Origin: UBA9732 sp963649615
Lineage (GTDB): Bacteria; Spirochaetota; Spirochaetia; Sphaerochaetales; Sphaerochaetaceae
DNA: 64,000 bases
Assembly: GCA_963649615.1 (NCBI GenBank)
Contig: CAVJIN010000004.1
Coordinates: 7,143 to 71,142 of the forward strand
Direction: 5' to 3'
Shown here: positions 48,899-58,715 of the stretch, piece after piece
How the letters are laid out: the number at the start of each line of letters is the position of its first letter
How positions within the stretch are numbered: the first letter of the stretch is position 1
Made by a program: the position numbers and the translations under genes
The notes under the pieces: generated by a model
Seen by the model: the letters and a program-made list of their open reading frames with translations, nothing else
Database searches by the model: none
Told to the model about the DNA's origin: nothing

Positions 48899-50725
48899 AT
48901 GACAGTCAACGAAATCAAACATGCTGGTCTCAAAAAGTGGATAGAAGACTTTGCTGCTCTTACTACTCCTGAGAAAATCCATGTCTGTAGCGGATCTAAG
49001 GAAGAATATGATTCCTTGATTAATCAGATGGTGGATAGTGGTCTTGCAACACGCTTGAATGAAGAGAAGAAACCTCACAGCGTACTTTTCCGTTCAGATC
49101 CTTCTGATGTTGCTCGTGTTGAAAAAAGAACCTATATTTCAAGCTTAAAGCAGGAAGATGCAGGTCCAACTAACAACTGGATTGAACCTCATGAGTTAAA
49201 GAAGACAATGACCGCTCTTTACAAAGGTTGCATGAAGGGTCGTACTCTTTATGTAATTCCATTCTCAATGGGACCTGTTGGTTCTGAGTTTGCAAAGATT
49301 GGTATTGAACTTACAGATAGCGAATACGTTGTTTGCAACATGATAATCATGACTCGTGTTGGTTATAATGTTCTTGATCAACTTGGTACAGATGGCGAGT
49401 ATGTTCCATGCTACCATTCAGTTGGCAAGCCTCTTGCAGAAGGTGAGTCAGATCATGGTGTATGGCCTTGTGCAGACATGGATCACAAGTACATTGCACA
49501 TTTCCCAGAGACAAGAGAAATTTGGTCATATGGTTCAGGTTACGGTGGAAACGCCCTTCTTGGTAAGAAGTGTCTTGCTCTTAGAATTGCTACAGTTCTT
49601 GCTAGAGACGAAGGCTGGCTTGCAGAGCACATGCTCATTCTCAAGCTTACAAGCCCAGAAGGCAAGGTTCGTTATATAACAGCAGCATTCCCAAGTGCCT
49701 GTGGAAAGACAAACTTGGCTATGCTTATTCCTACTATTCCAGGATGGAAGGTTGAAACCCTTTCTGATGATATTGCATGGCTCCGCTACGGCAAAGATGG
49801 CAGACTTTACGCTATGGCAGTTGAGACAGGCTTCTTTGGTGTTGCCCCTGGCACATCAGCAAAGAGCAATTACAATGCTCTTGCAGCAGCTTCCAAGAAT
49901 ACAATCTTCACAAACGTAGCTCTTACTGAAGATGGAGACGTATGGTGGGAAGGAATTGGATATGATGCTCCTGGCAAGCTCATTGATTGGCACGGAAACG
50001 AATGGATTCAGAACAAGGAAGACAAGGAACAGAAACCAGCTGCTCATCCAAATTCAAGATTCACAGCCCCTGCAAATCAGTGCCCAACTCTTGCAAAAGA
50101 ATGGGACGATCCTCATGGAGTTCCAGTATCAGCTATCCTCTTTGGTGGTAGACGTCCTAGCACAATTCCTTTGGTTCATATGGCTAGAAACTGGACACAT
50201 GGAACATTCCTTGGTTCAATTGTTGGATCTGAAGTCACAGCAGCTACACTTGATGTTGCAAGTGGCATAAGACGTGACCCAATGGCTATGAAGCCTTTCA
50301 TTGGTTACAATGCAGGCGATTATTTTAAGCATTGGCTTGATGTTGGTAAGGCTGCAAAGGATCAGAGCCTTCTTCCAAAGATTTTCTATGTCAACTGGTT
50401 CCGCAAGACTCCAGAAGGCAAGTGGCTCTGGCCTGGCTACGGCGACAACAGCCGTGTCCTTAAGTGGATTTTTGAGTGCTGTGAAGGTACTGCAAAGACA
50501 GTTGATACTCCAATTGGTATCATGCCAACAGTTGATGCAATTGACAGACCAGAAGGCGTAACAGAAGAAGACATGAAACAGCTTCTTACTGTTGATGTTG
50601 AAGGCTGGCTCAAAGAAGTTGACGATATTCGCAACAACTACTACCCACAGTTTGGTGATAAGCTTCCTAAGGAGCTTTCAGATATGCTTGACACTCTTGA
50701 GGCAAACCTCAAGGCTGCAAAGTAA
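48899..50725 (+). CDS. pckG: Phosphoenolpyruvate carboxykinase, GTP type
   Basis: The start at 48899 (MTVNEIKHAG) follows AAGGAGAATATT and gives 608 residues, the normal length of the GTP-dependent form. It shows FPSACGKTNLAM (264-275), with the P-loop and the reactive Cys268, the kinase-2 motif SDDIAWLRYG and the C-terminal NWFRKTPEGKWLWPGYGDN. The enzyme interconverts oxaloacetate and PEP with GTP; in anaerobes it commonly runs towards oxaloacetate, supporting succinate formation. Its leader contains two unusual tandem duplications. High-expression codon usage is visible. Confidence 0.96.
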   Translation: MTVNEIKHAGLKKWIEDFAALTTPEKIHVCSGSKEEYDSLINQMVDSGLATRLNEEKKPHSVLFRSDPSDVARVEKRTYISSLKQEDAGPTNNWIEPHELKKTMTALYKGCMKGRTLYVIPFSMGPVGSEFAKIGIELTDSEYVVCNMIIMTRVGYNVLDQLGTDGEYVPCYHSVGKPLAEGESDHGVWPCADMDHKYIAHFPETREIWSYGSGYGGNALLGKKCLALRIATVLARDEGWLAEHMLILKLTSPEGKVRYITAAFPSACGKTNLAMLIPTIPGWKVETLSDDIAWLRYGKDGRLYAMAVETGFFGVAPGTSAKSNYNALAAASKNTIFTNVALTEDGDVWWEGIGYDAPGKLIDWHGNEWIQNKEDKEQKPAAHPNSRFTAPANQCPTLAKEWDDPHGVPVSAILFGGRRPSTIPLVHMARNWTHGTFLGSIVGSEVTAATLDVASGIRRDPMAMKPFIGYNAGDYFKHWLDVGKAAKDQSLLPKIFYVNWFRKTPEGKWLWPGYGDNSRVLKWIFECCEGTAKTVDTPIGIMPTVDAIDRPEGVTEEDMKQLLTVDVEGWLKEVDDIRNNYYPQFGDKLPKELSDMLDTLEANLKAAK

Positions 50726-50764
50726 CTGCACCATTAAGTGCTTGTAAGCACTATTAAATAAAAT

Positions 50765-50813
50765 AAAAGGCCATTGTTTGTAGGGTTTTTCTCCACGACA
50801 GTGGCCTTTTTTT
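50765..50813 (+). terminator. Rho-independent terminator after pckG
   Basis: AAAAGGCCA (50765-50773) pairs with TGGCCTTTT (50802-50810) below a loop of about 28 bases, and a run of seven T completes it. It lies between pckG and pepT. Confidence 0.8.
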
Positions 50814-50890
50814 GTGGAGATATTTCTAATAAATCCAAAATCTCATATAATCTAATTCAAGGTGGCTTTGAAAAAACCCAAGGAGCAGAT

Positions 50891-52132
50891 ATGTTGAAAA
50901 AAGATATTCAAGAACGTTTTTTAAGATATGTACAAGTTGATACCATGAGCGACGAATCAATTGCAGATAAGAAGCATCCATCCACAGAAGGACAATGGGA
51001 TTTGCTCAGAATGCTTGAAAAAGAGCTTAAGGACTTGGGCATTCAGGACGTAGAATTGGACCAGTATGGCTATTTGCTTGCACGCATTGACGCTACACAA
51101 AAGGGCCTTCCAACAATTGCATTCTGCTCACATGTTGATACTGCCAATGACGTAGATGGCAATCACGTTAAACCACGCGTCATTGAAAATTATGATGGCA
51201 AGGACATTGTCCTAAGTGAAGATTATGTAATTAAGGTTGCAGATAACCCAGAGCTTAACGGCTACGTGGGCTCTACACTCTTTACCTCCAGTGGCGACAC
51301 TCTTCTAGGTTGCGACGACAAGGGCGGTGTTGCTGAAATCATGGCAGCCATTACCTACTTGATGAAGCATCCCGATATTAAACATGGCCCAATTGAAGTT
51401 CTTTTCTCACCAGATGAGGAAACTGGTTGTGGTATGAATTTCTTTGATGCAAAACGCCTTAATGCACAAGCACTATACACCATAGATGGAGGAACTAGGT
51501 ATGAGGTTGAGCTAGAATGTTTTAATGCTGCAACTGTCAAAGTTCATTTTTCTGGAGTCTCCTATCATCTAGGTTCTGCAAGAGGAAGAATGGTTAATGC
51601 ACTTACAATGGCAGCAGCCTTTATCAACGCAATCCCGCAAGCAGAAAGCCCAGAAGCAACAGATGCACGTTACGGATACTACTGTGCTCAAAGCGCAAGT
51701 GGAAACGCAACAGATATGGATGTTACTGTCTATCTCAGAGATTTTGATTATGATCAACTTCTTAGAAGGATTGAAGTACTCAAGAATCTTGGCAAGACAA
51801 TTGAAATGCTCTATACCGGTGGAAAAGTTACAGTTGACGCTAAGATTAGCTACCTTAATATGGGAGAGGCTGCAAAGAAAAATCCAAAGGCTGTTGATGT
51901 AATTTTTGAAGCCGGAAAGGTTCTTGGACAACCTCTTACAACAGCAATTATTAGAGGTGGTACAGATGGCTCTCGTATTGCTGAAATAAAAGGTATTCCT
52001 TGCCCAAACCTCTATACTGGTGGACATAATTTTCACAGTAGATTTGAGTGGGCTGCATTGGACGCTATGAAAGACAGCGCACAATTGATTGTTGAAATTA
52101 TCAAACAGTGGGCAAAGGACTCTACTGTTTAA
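50891..52132 (+). CDS. pepT: Peptidase T (tripeptide aminopeptidase)
   Basis: The start at 50891 (MLKKDIQERFLRYVQVDTMSD) follows AAGGAGCAG. The 413-residue protein has zinc ligands in CSHVDTAND, LGCDDKGGVA and SPDEETGCGM, as in M20B peptidase T, which removes the N-terminal residue from tripeptides in the cytoplasm. Length equals E. coli PepT (408). It is upstream of two envelope-protein genes and probably the first gene of that group. Confidence 0.95.
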   Translation: MLKKDIQERFLRYVQVDTMSDESIADKKHPSTEGQWDLLRMLEKELKDLGIQDVELDQYGYLLARIDATQKGLPTIAFCSHVDTANDVDGNHVKPRVIENYDGKDIVLSEDYVIKVADNPELNGYVGSTLFTSSGDTLLGCDDKGGVAEIMAAITYLMKHPDIKHGPIEVLFSPDEETGCGMNFFDAKRLNAQALYTIDGGTRYEVELECFNAATVKVHFSGVSYHLGSARGRMVNALTMAAAFINAIPQAESPEATDARYGYYCAQSASGNATDMDVTVYLRDFDYDQLLRRIEVLKNLGKTIEMLYTGGKVTVDAKISYLNMGEAAKKNPKAVDVIFEAGKVLGQPLTTAIIRGGTDGSRIAEIKGIPCPNLYTGGHNFHSRFEWAALDAMKDSAQLIVEIIKQWAKDSTV

Positions 52133-52133
52133 T

Positions 52134-52805
52134 ATGGTTAATATGGGAAAAAGGCTTTCTGTCATAGTTTTGATTCTTTTCTCTGTTTTAAGTTTTGCTT
52201 GGAGCGCCTCCATAAGTTATGTTTATGGAAATACTGTTTCATCCGTTGATTTTGAAGAACTTCCCAAAGTTGGGACTTTATTCAAAGATAATAATAACAA
52301 TGTCCTGATTGTTAGTAATAGTAGTGAAAAAGTTGTAGTCTTTGATAGGATAAGCACTCGTTCTAATATAGAAGTTGGAAGTCAATTAACCAGTTGTGGC
52401 AGACAGAATTTATTTTTTCTTAGAACCTCTTTAAATCATGCAAGTCTAGGATGGTCTGTTTCTACGAATCTTTATCCATTAAAGCCTTTGGTTTTAACAG
52501 GTGCTGCTTTTTCCTTTAAGTCTAATAGTTTTAATGGAGTTTATATTACTGTTGGTTTTGAATCTGATGTTGTTCTATCTAAACTTTGGAATACCCATTT
52601 TACCCTCATTGAGGATGGTGGTTTTACAGGTTGGTGCACAGCTGGAGTTCTTCTAAAGGATAGCGTTTCGTTTATCTGTTGTTATGGCCTGTCCTATAGA
52701 CATTTTATTGGCTCTTTTAGATGGGAAGTTGGGTTGTCTTGGATACAAGTTCCCAATGGCTTGAAATCTTATTCTCCTTTTGTGGGAGTGGGGGTGAGTT
52801 TATGA
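52134..52805 (+). CDS. Exported hypothetical protein, possible outer-membrane beta-barrel
   Basis: I do not recognise this protein. From the ATG at 52134 (or 52143) it has 223 or 220 residues, with a signal peptide ending near SFAWSAS. The mature part is rich in Ser, Val, Phe and Tyr in an alternating pattern and ends FVGVGVSL, which is suggestive of a small outer-membrane barrel. No ribosome site is evident, and it starts two bases after the pepT stop. Its last four bases overlap the start of the LPP20-like lipoprotein gene, so the two proteins probably work together at the outer membrane. Function unknown. Confidence 0.7.
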   Translation: MVNMGKRLSVIVLILFSVLSFAWSASISYVYGNTVSSVDFEELPKVGTLFKDNNNNVLIVSNSSEKVVVFDRISTRSNIEVGSQLTSCGRQNLFFLRTSLNHASLGWSVSTNLYPLKPLVLTGAAFSFKSNSFNGVYITVGFESDVVLSKLWNTHFTLIEDGGFTGWCTAGVLLKDSVSFICCYGLSYRHFIGSFRWEVGLSWIQVPNGLKSYSPFVGVGVSL

Positions 52806-54229
52806 AAGAGGCCAAGAAAAGGTCTGTGTTAAAGGGCATTTTCATAACTCTAATTCTCATTATTGCTTTTTGTCTTACTGGATGTACTTCTGTTAAGGCT
52901 CTAGTTAAGTCCAGTTTTTCTGGACTTCCTATTTGGGTTTATAATCCTCAATTTGGAGTGGATTCTTCGAGAGTTTCTTTTGTGGGGCAAGGAAGAGCGG
53001 AAACAGAGAGACAGGCAGAATTGCTTGCATACTCTGACATTATTTCTCAGCTTTCTTCTTATCTTGGTGTTTCTCTTGGTCAAGAACAATACAGGGAATT
53101 GAGTGTGCTTGGTACCATAAACGAGTTTCAACTGACTGTCTATGACATTTCTAATGCTTATGTGGAAGGTCAAATTGAGGTTTATGTTAGAGTTGTTGCA
53201 GATTCCGCTTTACTTATAGAAGCTAGCTCGGAAGAAACAATCAGAAAGAATGAAACATCAGAAAAGGTTGAAAGCTTAGTTCTTCAAGGGGATGAATACA
53301 TTAAAGATGGTCAGGACTTAAAAGGAGTTTCTAGTTATTTACAGTCCATGATTTTATCTTATGAACAAGATTATATTTTAGAAGAATACTCTTATAACAC
53401 AATTTGCGAAGAGGTTAAGGATATACTTAATTCTATATCTATTACATTGATATCTCAGGACAAGGAAAATGCAAATTGTACGGTGCAAGTTACAAGGAAA
53501 TCGGTATTGGTGTCCTCTAGAGTAAAGACTGCAGATATTAAAGCTTCGTACGAGGCTATAGATGTCACGGGGGCGCTTTACAGTGACGCTTTCATTTATT
53601 CAACAGATGACATGGGCAATGTGGCTTTTAGCTCTCTCAATTTTACTATGGTGAGAGAAGGCTCTGTGCTGTTTAGTCTGGATTTGGATGATGAGCTTAA
53701 TGCTCTAGAGTCTTCCACGAATGCAAATACCGCACGTGAATTGAAAAGTTTGGTGGACTCTAAGACTGTGAGCTTTGATTATGACCGTAAATATTCGTTG
53801 GGTACTATTGCAGTTGCGGTGGTTGAGCATGATTTGATGGGCTATATTACAGGAAATAAGAACACAGCTGACTACATTGTGTTGTGCCTGACTTCAGATG
53901 GTGCAACTGCGCAGGCATACTACGCCCTTTCAGATCAAGAAGCCGATATTCTTTATGACTACGTGCAAACTCGTGGAAGTTGCGATTGTCTTTTGGTGTG
54001 TAGATTTGGGCAAACTAATACTATAGAGTCTTCTAATGGCATATTTGTTACTGTTGAAGGTACAGGGATTCTGTATAGTACAGACCTTTCAAAGGGAATT
54101 CAAACCCTTTATGAGAGCGGAATAATTTATGCCTCGGGTTCTGGTGAAACACAAGAAAATGCTACTTCTCAGGCTTACTTAAAGTTAGCCGATATCATTT
54201 ACTCATTATTAAAGGCTGTTTATGTTTAA
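52802..54229 (+). CDS. LPP20-like lipoprotein of unknown function
   Basis: The ATG at 52802 follows GGGAGTGGGGGTGAG and gives a lipoprotein signal: positively charged start, hydrophobic core, and lipobox LTGC (Cys at about residue 27). The 475-residue product then has a region (about 35-150) with LPP20-family character (WVYNP, FVGQGRAETERQAELLAYSDII). The remainder is not assignable but contains a repeat-like use of FVGQG/ASGSGETQENATSQAYL near both ends. It overlaps its upstream neighbour by four and the M16 gene by eight bases. Expected at the outer membrane. Confidence 0.8.
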   Translation: MKEAKKRSVLKGIFITLILIIAFCLTGCTSVKALVKSSFSGLPIWVYNPQFGVDSSRVSFVGQGRAETERQAELLAYSDIISQLSSYLGVSLGQEQYRELSVLGTINEFQLTVYDISNAYVEGQIEVYVRVVADSALLIEASSEETIRKNETSEKVESLVLQGDEYIKDGQDLKGVSSYLQSMILSYEQDYILEEYSYNTICEEVKDILNSISITLISQDKENANCTVQVTRKSVLVSSRVKTADIKASYEAIDVTGALYSDAFIYSTDDMGNVAFSSLNFTMVREGSVLFSLDLDDELNALESSTNANTARELKSLVDSKTVSFDYDRKYSLGTIAVAVVEHDLMGYITGNKNTADYIVLCLTSDGATAQAYYALSDQEADILYDYVQTRGSCDCLLVCRFGQTNTIESSNGIFVTVEGTGILYSTDLSKGIQTLYESGIIYASGSGETQENATSQAYLKLADIIYSLLKAVYV

Positions 54230-57098
54230 TTTAATTAGAAGAACTCCGTTAGAAGAATACAACGGAGATGGCTTGTTCTATGTCCATGAAAAGACGGGCA
54301 TGGAGGTTTTTCATATAAAAAACAAAGATCCTGAATTAACCTGTAGTTTTATCTTTTCAACACCGTCTGAAGATGACAAAGGGGTTGCTCATATTTTGGA
54401 ACATACGGTTCTTTCGGGCTCTGAGCGTTACCCGGTTAAAGACCCATTTAGCTTAATTCAGCAATCCAGTCCTAATACTTTTCTAAATGCAGTGACATTT
54501 GGGGATAAGACCATGTTCCCGTTTTCTTCTCCTTTGAAGAAAGATTTTGACAACCTATTTGACTTGTATGCAGATAGCGTGTTTGCACCACTTCTGAGGA
54601 AGAACTCTTTTTACCAAGAAGGAATTAGGCTATTTGATTCTAGGCCCGATGGTGTTGTCTACAACGAGATGAGCGGATCTAGTGACAATGAAGACTCTAT
54701 CTTACAAAATGGCCTTTGTAGGGTTTTATTTGAGGGAACTCCATACCAATATGTTTCAGGAGGAAACCCTCTTGAGATAATTACATTAAGCTATGAAGAA
54801 TATCTTGCAAGATACAAAAAATGGTACAGTCCAACCAACTGTAAATTGTTTCTGTTTGGTGATTTTGATACTAAGGAATATTTGGATAAGTTAGAGAACA
54901 GATATCTTAAAAAGGCAGAAAAAGGAGAAAGTTTTATTCCTAAATGGGAAAACTATCTGCAACCACAATTAAAAACAACGGAAAAAGTGGCGTTTTGTCC
55001 TTCTAAAGAAGCTTCAAGTGTTGTGCTAAGTTGGCTTACTACTTCTTCAAGTGACCCGCTAGAAATTCTTACTCTTTCTATTCTTGTTGATATACTTCTT
55101 GGAAACCCTGGGGCTCCTCTTTATAAAGCAATAGTTGAGTCTGATTTAGGTGAGGATTTGAATCCAATGAGTGGAACAAATCCAGATTGTCCGGTTCTTA
55201 CTTTTACAGTAGGTTTTACAGGTGCAAAACCAAACAAAGCAAAAGAAATTGAGACTTTTTTGTTAGAAACACTGGCTAGGTTTGTTAAAGATGGCCTGCC
55301 AAAAGAAGATGTGGCTGCGGTAGTTAAAAGAAATGAGTATAAACTTCAAGAAATTCCTGAAGGTTCTGTTCCTTTTGGGCTTGGTACTTGCTTAAAGGCC
55401 GCTAGAACATGGCTTAGGGGTAAAACGCCGGAAGAGGGAATTAGAGACTTCCAAAGGCTAGAAAAATTTAAAAAGTTAATGGAAAGTGGTCATTATCTAG
55501 AAGATTGGATGCAAAAAAATCTTTTGGATAATCCTAGACGAGTTCTTTTTAGTACTGTTTATGACCCAAACTACCAAGAAAGAATCAAGGCTGAAGAAGC
55601 CATTAAAATTTGTCAAATGCCTATTCCTTCAATGGAAGAAAAACAAGAGTTTGAGACTTTTGTAAATACACCAGATTCTCCTGAGGCTATAGCTACAATT
55701 GGCCACATTAATAGAGATGATATTGTTCCTTCTTCTCCAAATTTCAAACATAAAATTTATAAAACTGAAAATGGAGCTAGGCTCTATGTTTTGCCTTTGT
55801 TTACAAGGTCAATTGTCATTCTCAAACAGTTTTTTGATGTCAGAAATCTAAATGAAGAAGAGCATAAACTTTTACCCGTTTTGACTAGGCTTCTGAATAT
55901 GTGTGGAACTTTCAAACACAGTTATTCTGAGATTGGAACAGCCTTAAAAATGACTACTGGAGGGTTCTCAATTAATCTAGAAAACGGTAGGACAGCAAAT
56001 GAACATAAGCCCATAAGTGGGGTTGTTGTAAAAAGCAAGTTGTTACGGTGTGATTTACCTAAAGCACTGGATTTAATTGACGAAATTCTTCTAGATGCAG
56101 ACCTTAAAGATTGCTCAAAAATTAAGGCTGTTCTTACAGATATTTTAACAGATTACAAGAACAACTATACATACAATGCTAGCTCATATGCTTCTCTTAG
56201 TGCTGCAAGTGTGTTATCGGCTACAGCTATGGAAAGTGAGTATTCCATGGGTACAAAGAGGTGGTTCTTTGTTCAAGATTTAAAGAATCAAGTAGAAGAT
56301 AATCCAAAGGCTATGAAGGCTTTGTCAGTACGTCTTACTAAGCTATACAAGAAGATATTTACTCAGAAGGCAATGTTTGTTCATATGGGTTGTGAAGAGC
56401 CTACAGACGAGTGTTCTCAACTTGTTTTACAGCATATAAATAAGTATCCAAAAGGTAAGTTGGTAAGGATTTCTAATTATTATGCTAACTTCCAAAATCA
56501 GATTAAGGAAAATGTGAAATTAAGTAGGTGTTTTGAAGTGACATCGGGCCCGGCTTTTAATGCAATTGCTATTGGGTTAGCTGAGCTTACAAAGCGTGAA
56601 AAAGTTGCAGCTGGGCTGTTAAGTGACTTAATGACATCGGGATATCTATGGAATACGGTGCGGGGGAAGAATGGCGCTTACGGGGTGTCGTGTAGCTATG
56701 ACGAGATTGAGGGGATGATGATGTTTGCGTCCTACAGAGACCCGTGCATTGAGAAGACGTTTGAGGCGTTTTTGGAGTCCTTGGAGAGTGGTTTTAGTGA
56801 TGAAGAGATTGAGTATGGGATTGTGTCGGCGTTAAGTAGGGATATCTTGCTGCCGTATCCTCAAATGCGTTGTCAAATAGCGTATAAAATGCTGGTGGGA
56901 AAAACTAGCTGGCGTCAACATGTTGAGCGCATGGAAATTCTGAAGACTGTTACGAGAGAAGACCTAAAGGCGGTGGCGAAAAAGATTCTTCAAAGGAGCC
57001 GGAAACAGCTTGTGAGAGTGACTATTTGTGGGCAGGAAATGTTACAAAGACAGGATCTAAAAATGGAGTTTTCTGAGTACGTGAAGCTACCAATTTGA
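54222..57098 (+). CDS. M16C zinc metallopeptidase (presequence-protease/PreP-like)
   Basis: A 958-residue protein with the inverted zinc motif HILEH at 57-61 and the distal Glu in YNEMSGSSDNED, followed by the second catalytically inactive half and the C-terminal domain found in PreP/insulinase. M16C enzymes degrade short unstructured peptides inside a closed chamber. It is the last gene of the pepT group, so two peptidases bracket two envelope proteins. The final part (about 56640-57070) is more GC-rich (51% in 56641-56740, against 36% in 56341-56440) and uses G-ending codons, unlike the rest of the gene. Confidence 0.92.
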   Translation: MFNLIRRTPLEEYNGDGLFYVHEKTGMEVFHIKNKDPELTCSFIFSTPSEDDKGVAHILEHTVLSGSERYPVKDPFSLIQQSSPNTFLNAVTFGDKTMFPFSSPLKKDFDNLFDLYADSVFAPLLRKNSFYQEGIRLFDSRPDGVVYNEMSGSSDNEDSILQNGLCRVLFEGTPYQYVSGGNPLEIITLSYEEYLARYKKWYSPTNCKLFLFGDFDTKEYLDKLENRYLKKAEKGESFIPKWENYLQPQLKTTEKVAFCPSKEASSVVLSWLTTSSSDPLEILTLSILVDILLGNPGAPLYKAIVESDLGEDLNPMSGTNPDCPVLTFTVGFTGAKPNKAKEIETFLLETLARFVKDGLPKEDVAAVVKRNEYKLQEIPEGSVPFGLGTCLKAARTWLRGKTPEEGIRDFQRLEKFKKLMESGHYLEDWMQKNLLDNPRRVLFSTVYDPNYQERIKAEEAIKICQMPIPSMEEKQEFETFVNTPDSPEAIATIGHINRDDIVPSSPNFKHKIYKTENGARLYVLPLFTRSIVILKQFFDVRNLNEEEHKLLPVLTRLLNMCGTFKHSYSEIGTALKMTTGGFSINLENGRTANEHKPISGVVVKSKLLRCDLPKALDLIDEILLDADLKDCSKIKAVLTDILTDYKNNYTYNASSYASLSAASVLSATAMESEYSMGTKRWFFVQDLKNQVEDNPKAMKALSVRLTKLYKKIFTQKAMFVHMGCEEPTDECSQLVLQHINKYPKGKLVRISNYYANFQNQIKENVKLSRCFEVTSGPAFNAIAIGLAELTKREKVAAGLLSDLMTSGYLWNTVRGKNGAYGVSCSYDEIEGMMMFASYRDPCIEKTFEAFLESLESGFSDEEIEYGIVSALSRDILLPYPQMRCQIAYKMLVGKTSWRQHVERMEILKTVTREDLKAVAKKILQRSRKQLVRVTICGQEMLQRQDLKMEFSEYVKLPI

Positions 57099-57112
57099 GA
57101 AGCTATTTGATA

Positions 57113-57141
57113 ATGACTTCATGCCTTGTTTGATATATAAT
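57113..57141 (+). promoter_or_regulatory. Promoter of glpK
   Basis: ATGACT (57113-57118) and a perfect TATAAT (57136-57141) are separated by 17 bases. A short hairpin (GGTTTTTACAGAAACC, about 57149-57164) lies between promoter and start. Confidence 0.5.
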
Positions 57142-57185
57142 GGTGAGAGGTTTTTACAGAAACCTTGTAAAATTGGAGGCCATCT

Positions 57186-58685
57186 TTGAAGTATTTAGGA
57201 GCTATAGACCAGGGTACTACAAGTACCAGATTCATTCTCTTTGATGAAAGTGGAAAAATACGTGCATCTCATCAAATTGAGCACGTGCAAATATTCCCTA
57301 GGCCCGGTTGGGTGGAGCATGACCCATATGAGATTTGGGATAACACAACAGAGACAATAGTGAAAACTTTAAGAATGGCTGATGCAAGTGCAGAGGATAT
57401 TGCTGGTGTTGGGATTACAAACCAGAGAGAAACTGTCATTGCATGGAATCCAAAAACTGGCAAAGTGTGGTACAACGCTATTGTGTGGCAGGACCTTAGA
57501 GGTGCTGATTTAATTAATCAAATTAAGGCTAAATGTGATGAAAACTGGCTGAAGAAAAAATGTGGGCTTTTGTTTTCTCCGTACTTTGCAGCCTCCAAGA
57601 TTGCATGGCTTTTGGATAACGTTGAGGGATTACGTGCTGCAGCAGAAAATGGGAATGCCGTGTTTGGCACAATTGATAGCTGGCTTACGTGGAATCTCAC
57701 AGGCAGAAAATGCTTTATCACAGATGTAACGAATGCCTCGCGTTATATGCTCATGAATATTAAAACCCTTCAGTGGGATGATGAATTACTGGCAATTTTT
57801 AACATTCCAAAGAAGGCTCTACCTGAAATTGTTCCATCAACAGGGAGAATTTATGGGTTGACTACTGAAAATGGACCGTTCCAAGGCGAGGTTCCAGTTT
57901 GTGGAATTTTGGGAGACCAGCAGGCGGCCTTGTTTGGACAAGCTTGCTTCTCTCAGGGCCTTGGCAAGTGTACTTATGGTACCGGTTGCTTCCTCTTGGT
58001 GAACACAGGAAAGAATCTTTGCTTTTCAAACAATGGCCTAGTTTCCACAGTTGCTTATAAAAAAGAGGGAGAAGAGCCAGTATACGCCCTTGAAGGTTCA
58101 ATTGCTGTTGCTGGTTCTTTAGTTCAGTGGATTAGAGATAATCTAAAAATGGTCTCCAGTGCGCAGGAGTTAGATGCTTTTGCAGAGAAGGTAGAAGATT
58201 GCGGTGGCGTTTACATTGTTCCAGCTTTTGCAGGTCTTTTTGCTCCTTATTGGCGAAGTGATGCACGCGGGGTTATTGCTGGTCTTACAGGTTACAGTGA
58301 TAGAAACCACATTTGTAGAGCCGCATTGGAATCTACAGCTTTTCAAGCCAACGATATTTTTAAAGCCATTGAAGCAGATAGCCACATTAAAATGCTTGAG
58401 CTAAAAGTTGATGGTGGACTTACAAACAGTAAGCCTTTGATGAAATTTCAATCCGATATTCTTGGTATTCCAGTTATAAGACCTGCTGTGATAGAAACTA
58501 CAGCTCTTGGAGCTGCCTATGCTGCCGGCTTGTCTGTTGGTATTTATCATGACCTAGACGAGCTTGCAAAGCAGTGGAAAGAAGAAAAGAGATGGGAGCC
58601 TACAATGTCTCAAGAAGACAGAGAGGCCAAGGTAAAGTTCTGGAACAAAGCAGTTGAAAGAACTTTGAATTGGACAGAGGAATAA
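57186..58685 (+). CDS. glpK: Glycerol kinase
   Basis: The 499-residue FGGY kinase starts at a TTG codon (MKYLGAIDQGTTSTRF) with GGAGG six bases upstream. It has DQGTTSTR, WVEHDP, GITNQRET and the glycerol-binding WQDLRGADL blocks, and a C-terminal ATP site with GGLTNSKPLMKFQSD. It phosphorylates glycerol to sn-glycerol 3-phosphate, in line with the Ugp-like importer elsewhere in the window. The stop codon lies inside a threefold 14-base repeat that joins it to cdaA. TTG may limit expression. Confidence 0.95.
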   Translation: MKYLGAIDQGTTSTRFILFDESGKIRASHQIEHVQIFPRPGWVEHDPYEIWDNTTETIVKTLRMADASAEDIAGVGITNQRETVIAWNPKTGKVWYNAIVWQDLRGADLINQIKAKCDENWLKKKCGLLFSPYFAASKIAWLLDNVEGLRAAAENGNAVFGTIDSWLTWNLTGRKCFITDVTNASRYMLMNIKTLQWDDELLAIFNIPKKALPEIVPSTGRIYGLTTENGPFQGEVPVCGILGDQQAALFGQACFSQGLGKCTYGTGCFLLVNTGKNLCFSNNGLVSTVAYKKEGEEPVYALEGSIAVAGSLVQWIRDNLKMVSSAQELDAFAEKVEDCGGVYIVPAFAGLFAPYWRSDARGVIAGLTGYSDRNHICRAALESTAFQANDIFKAIEADSHIKMLELKVDGGLTNSKPLMKFQSDILGIPVIRPAVIETTALGAAYAAGLSVGIYHDLDELAKQWKEEKRWEPTMSQEDREAKVKFWNKAVERTLNWTEE

Positions 58686-58714
58686 GGACAGAAGAATAAG
58701 GACGGAGGAATAAG
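58673..58714 (+). repeat. Threefold 14-base tandem repeat at the glpK-cdaA junction
   Basis: GACAGAGGAATAAG, GACAGAAGAATAAG and GACGGAGGAATAAG follow in tandem at 58673-58714, and the cdaA ATG begins two bases later. The first copy contains the glpK stop codon; the third supplies the ribosome site GGAGGAATAAG. Slippage here could change spacing or add ribosome sites. Confidence 0.8.
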
Positions 58715-58715
58715 G

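Noticed and set aside
51569..52213. 214-residue reading frame on the minus strand
   Set aside because: Antisense to pepT, with extreme Cys and Ser content; a shadow frame.
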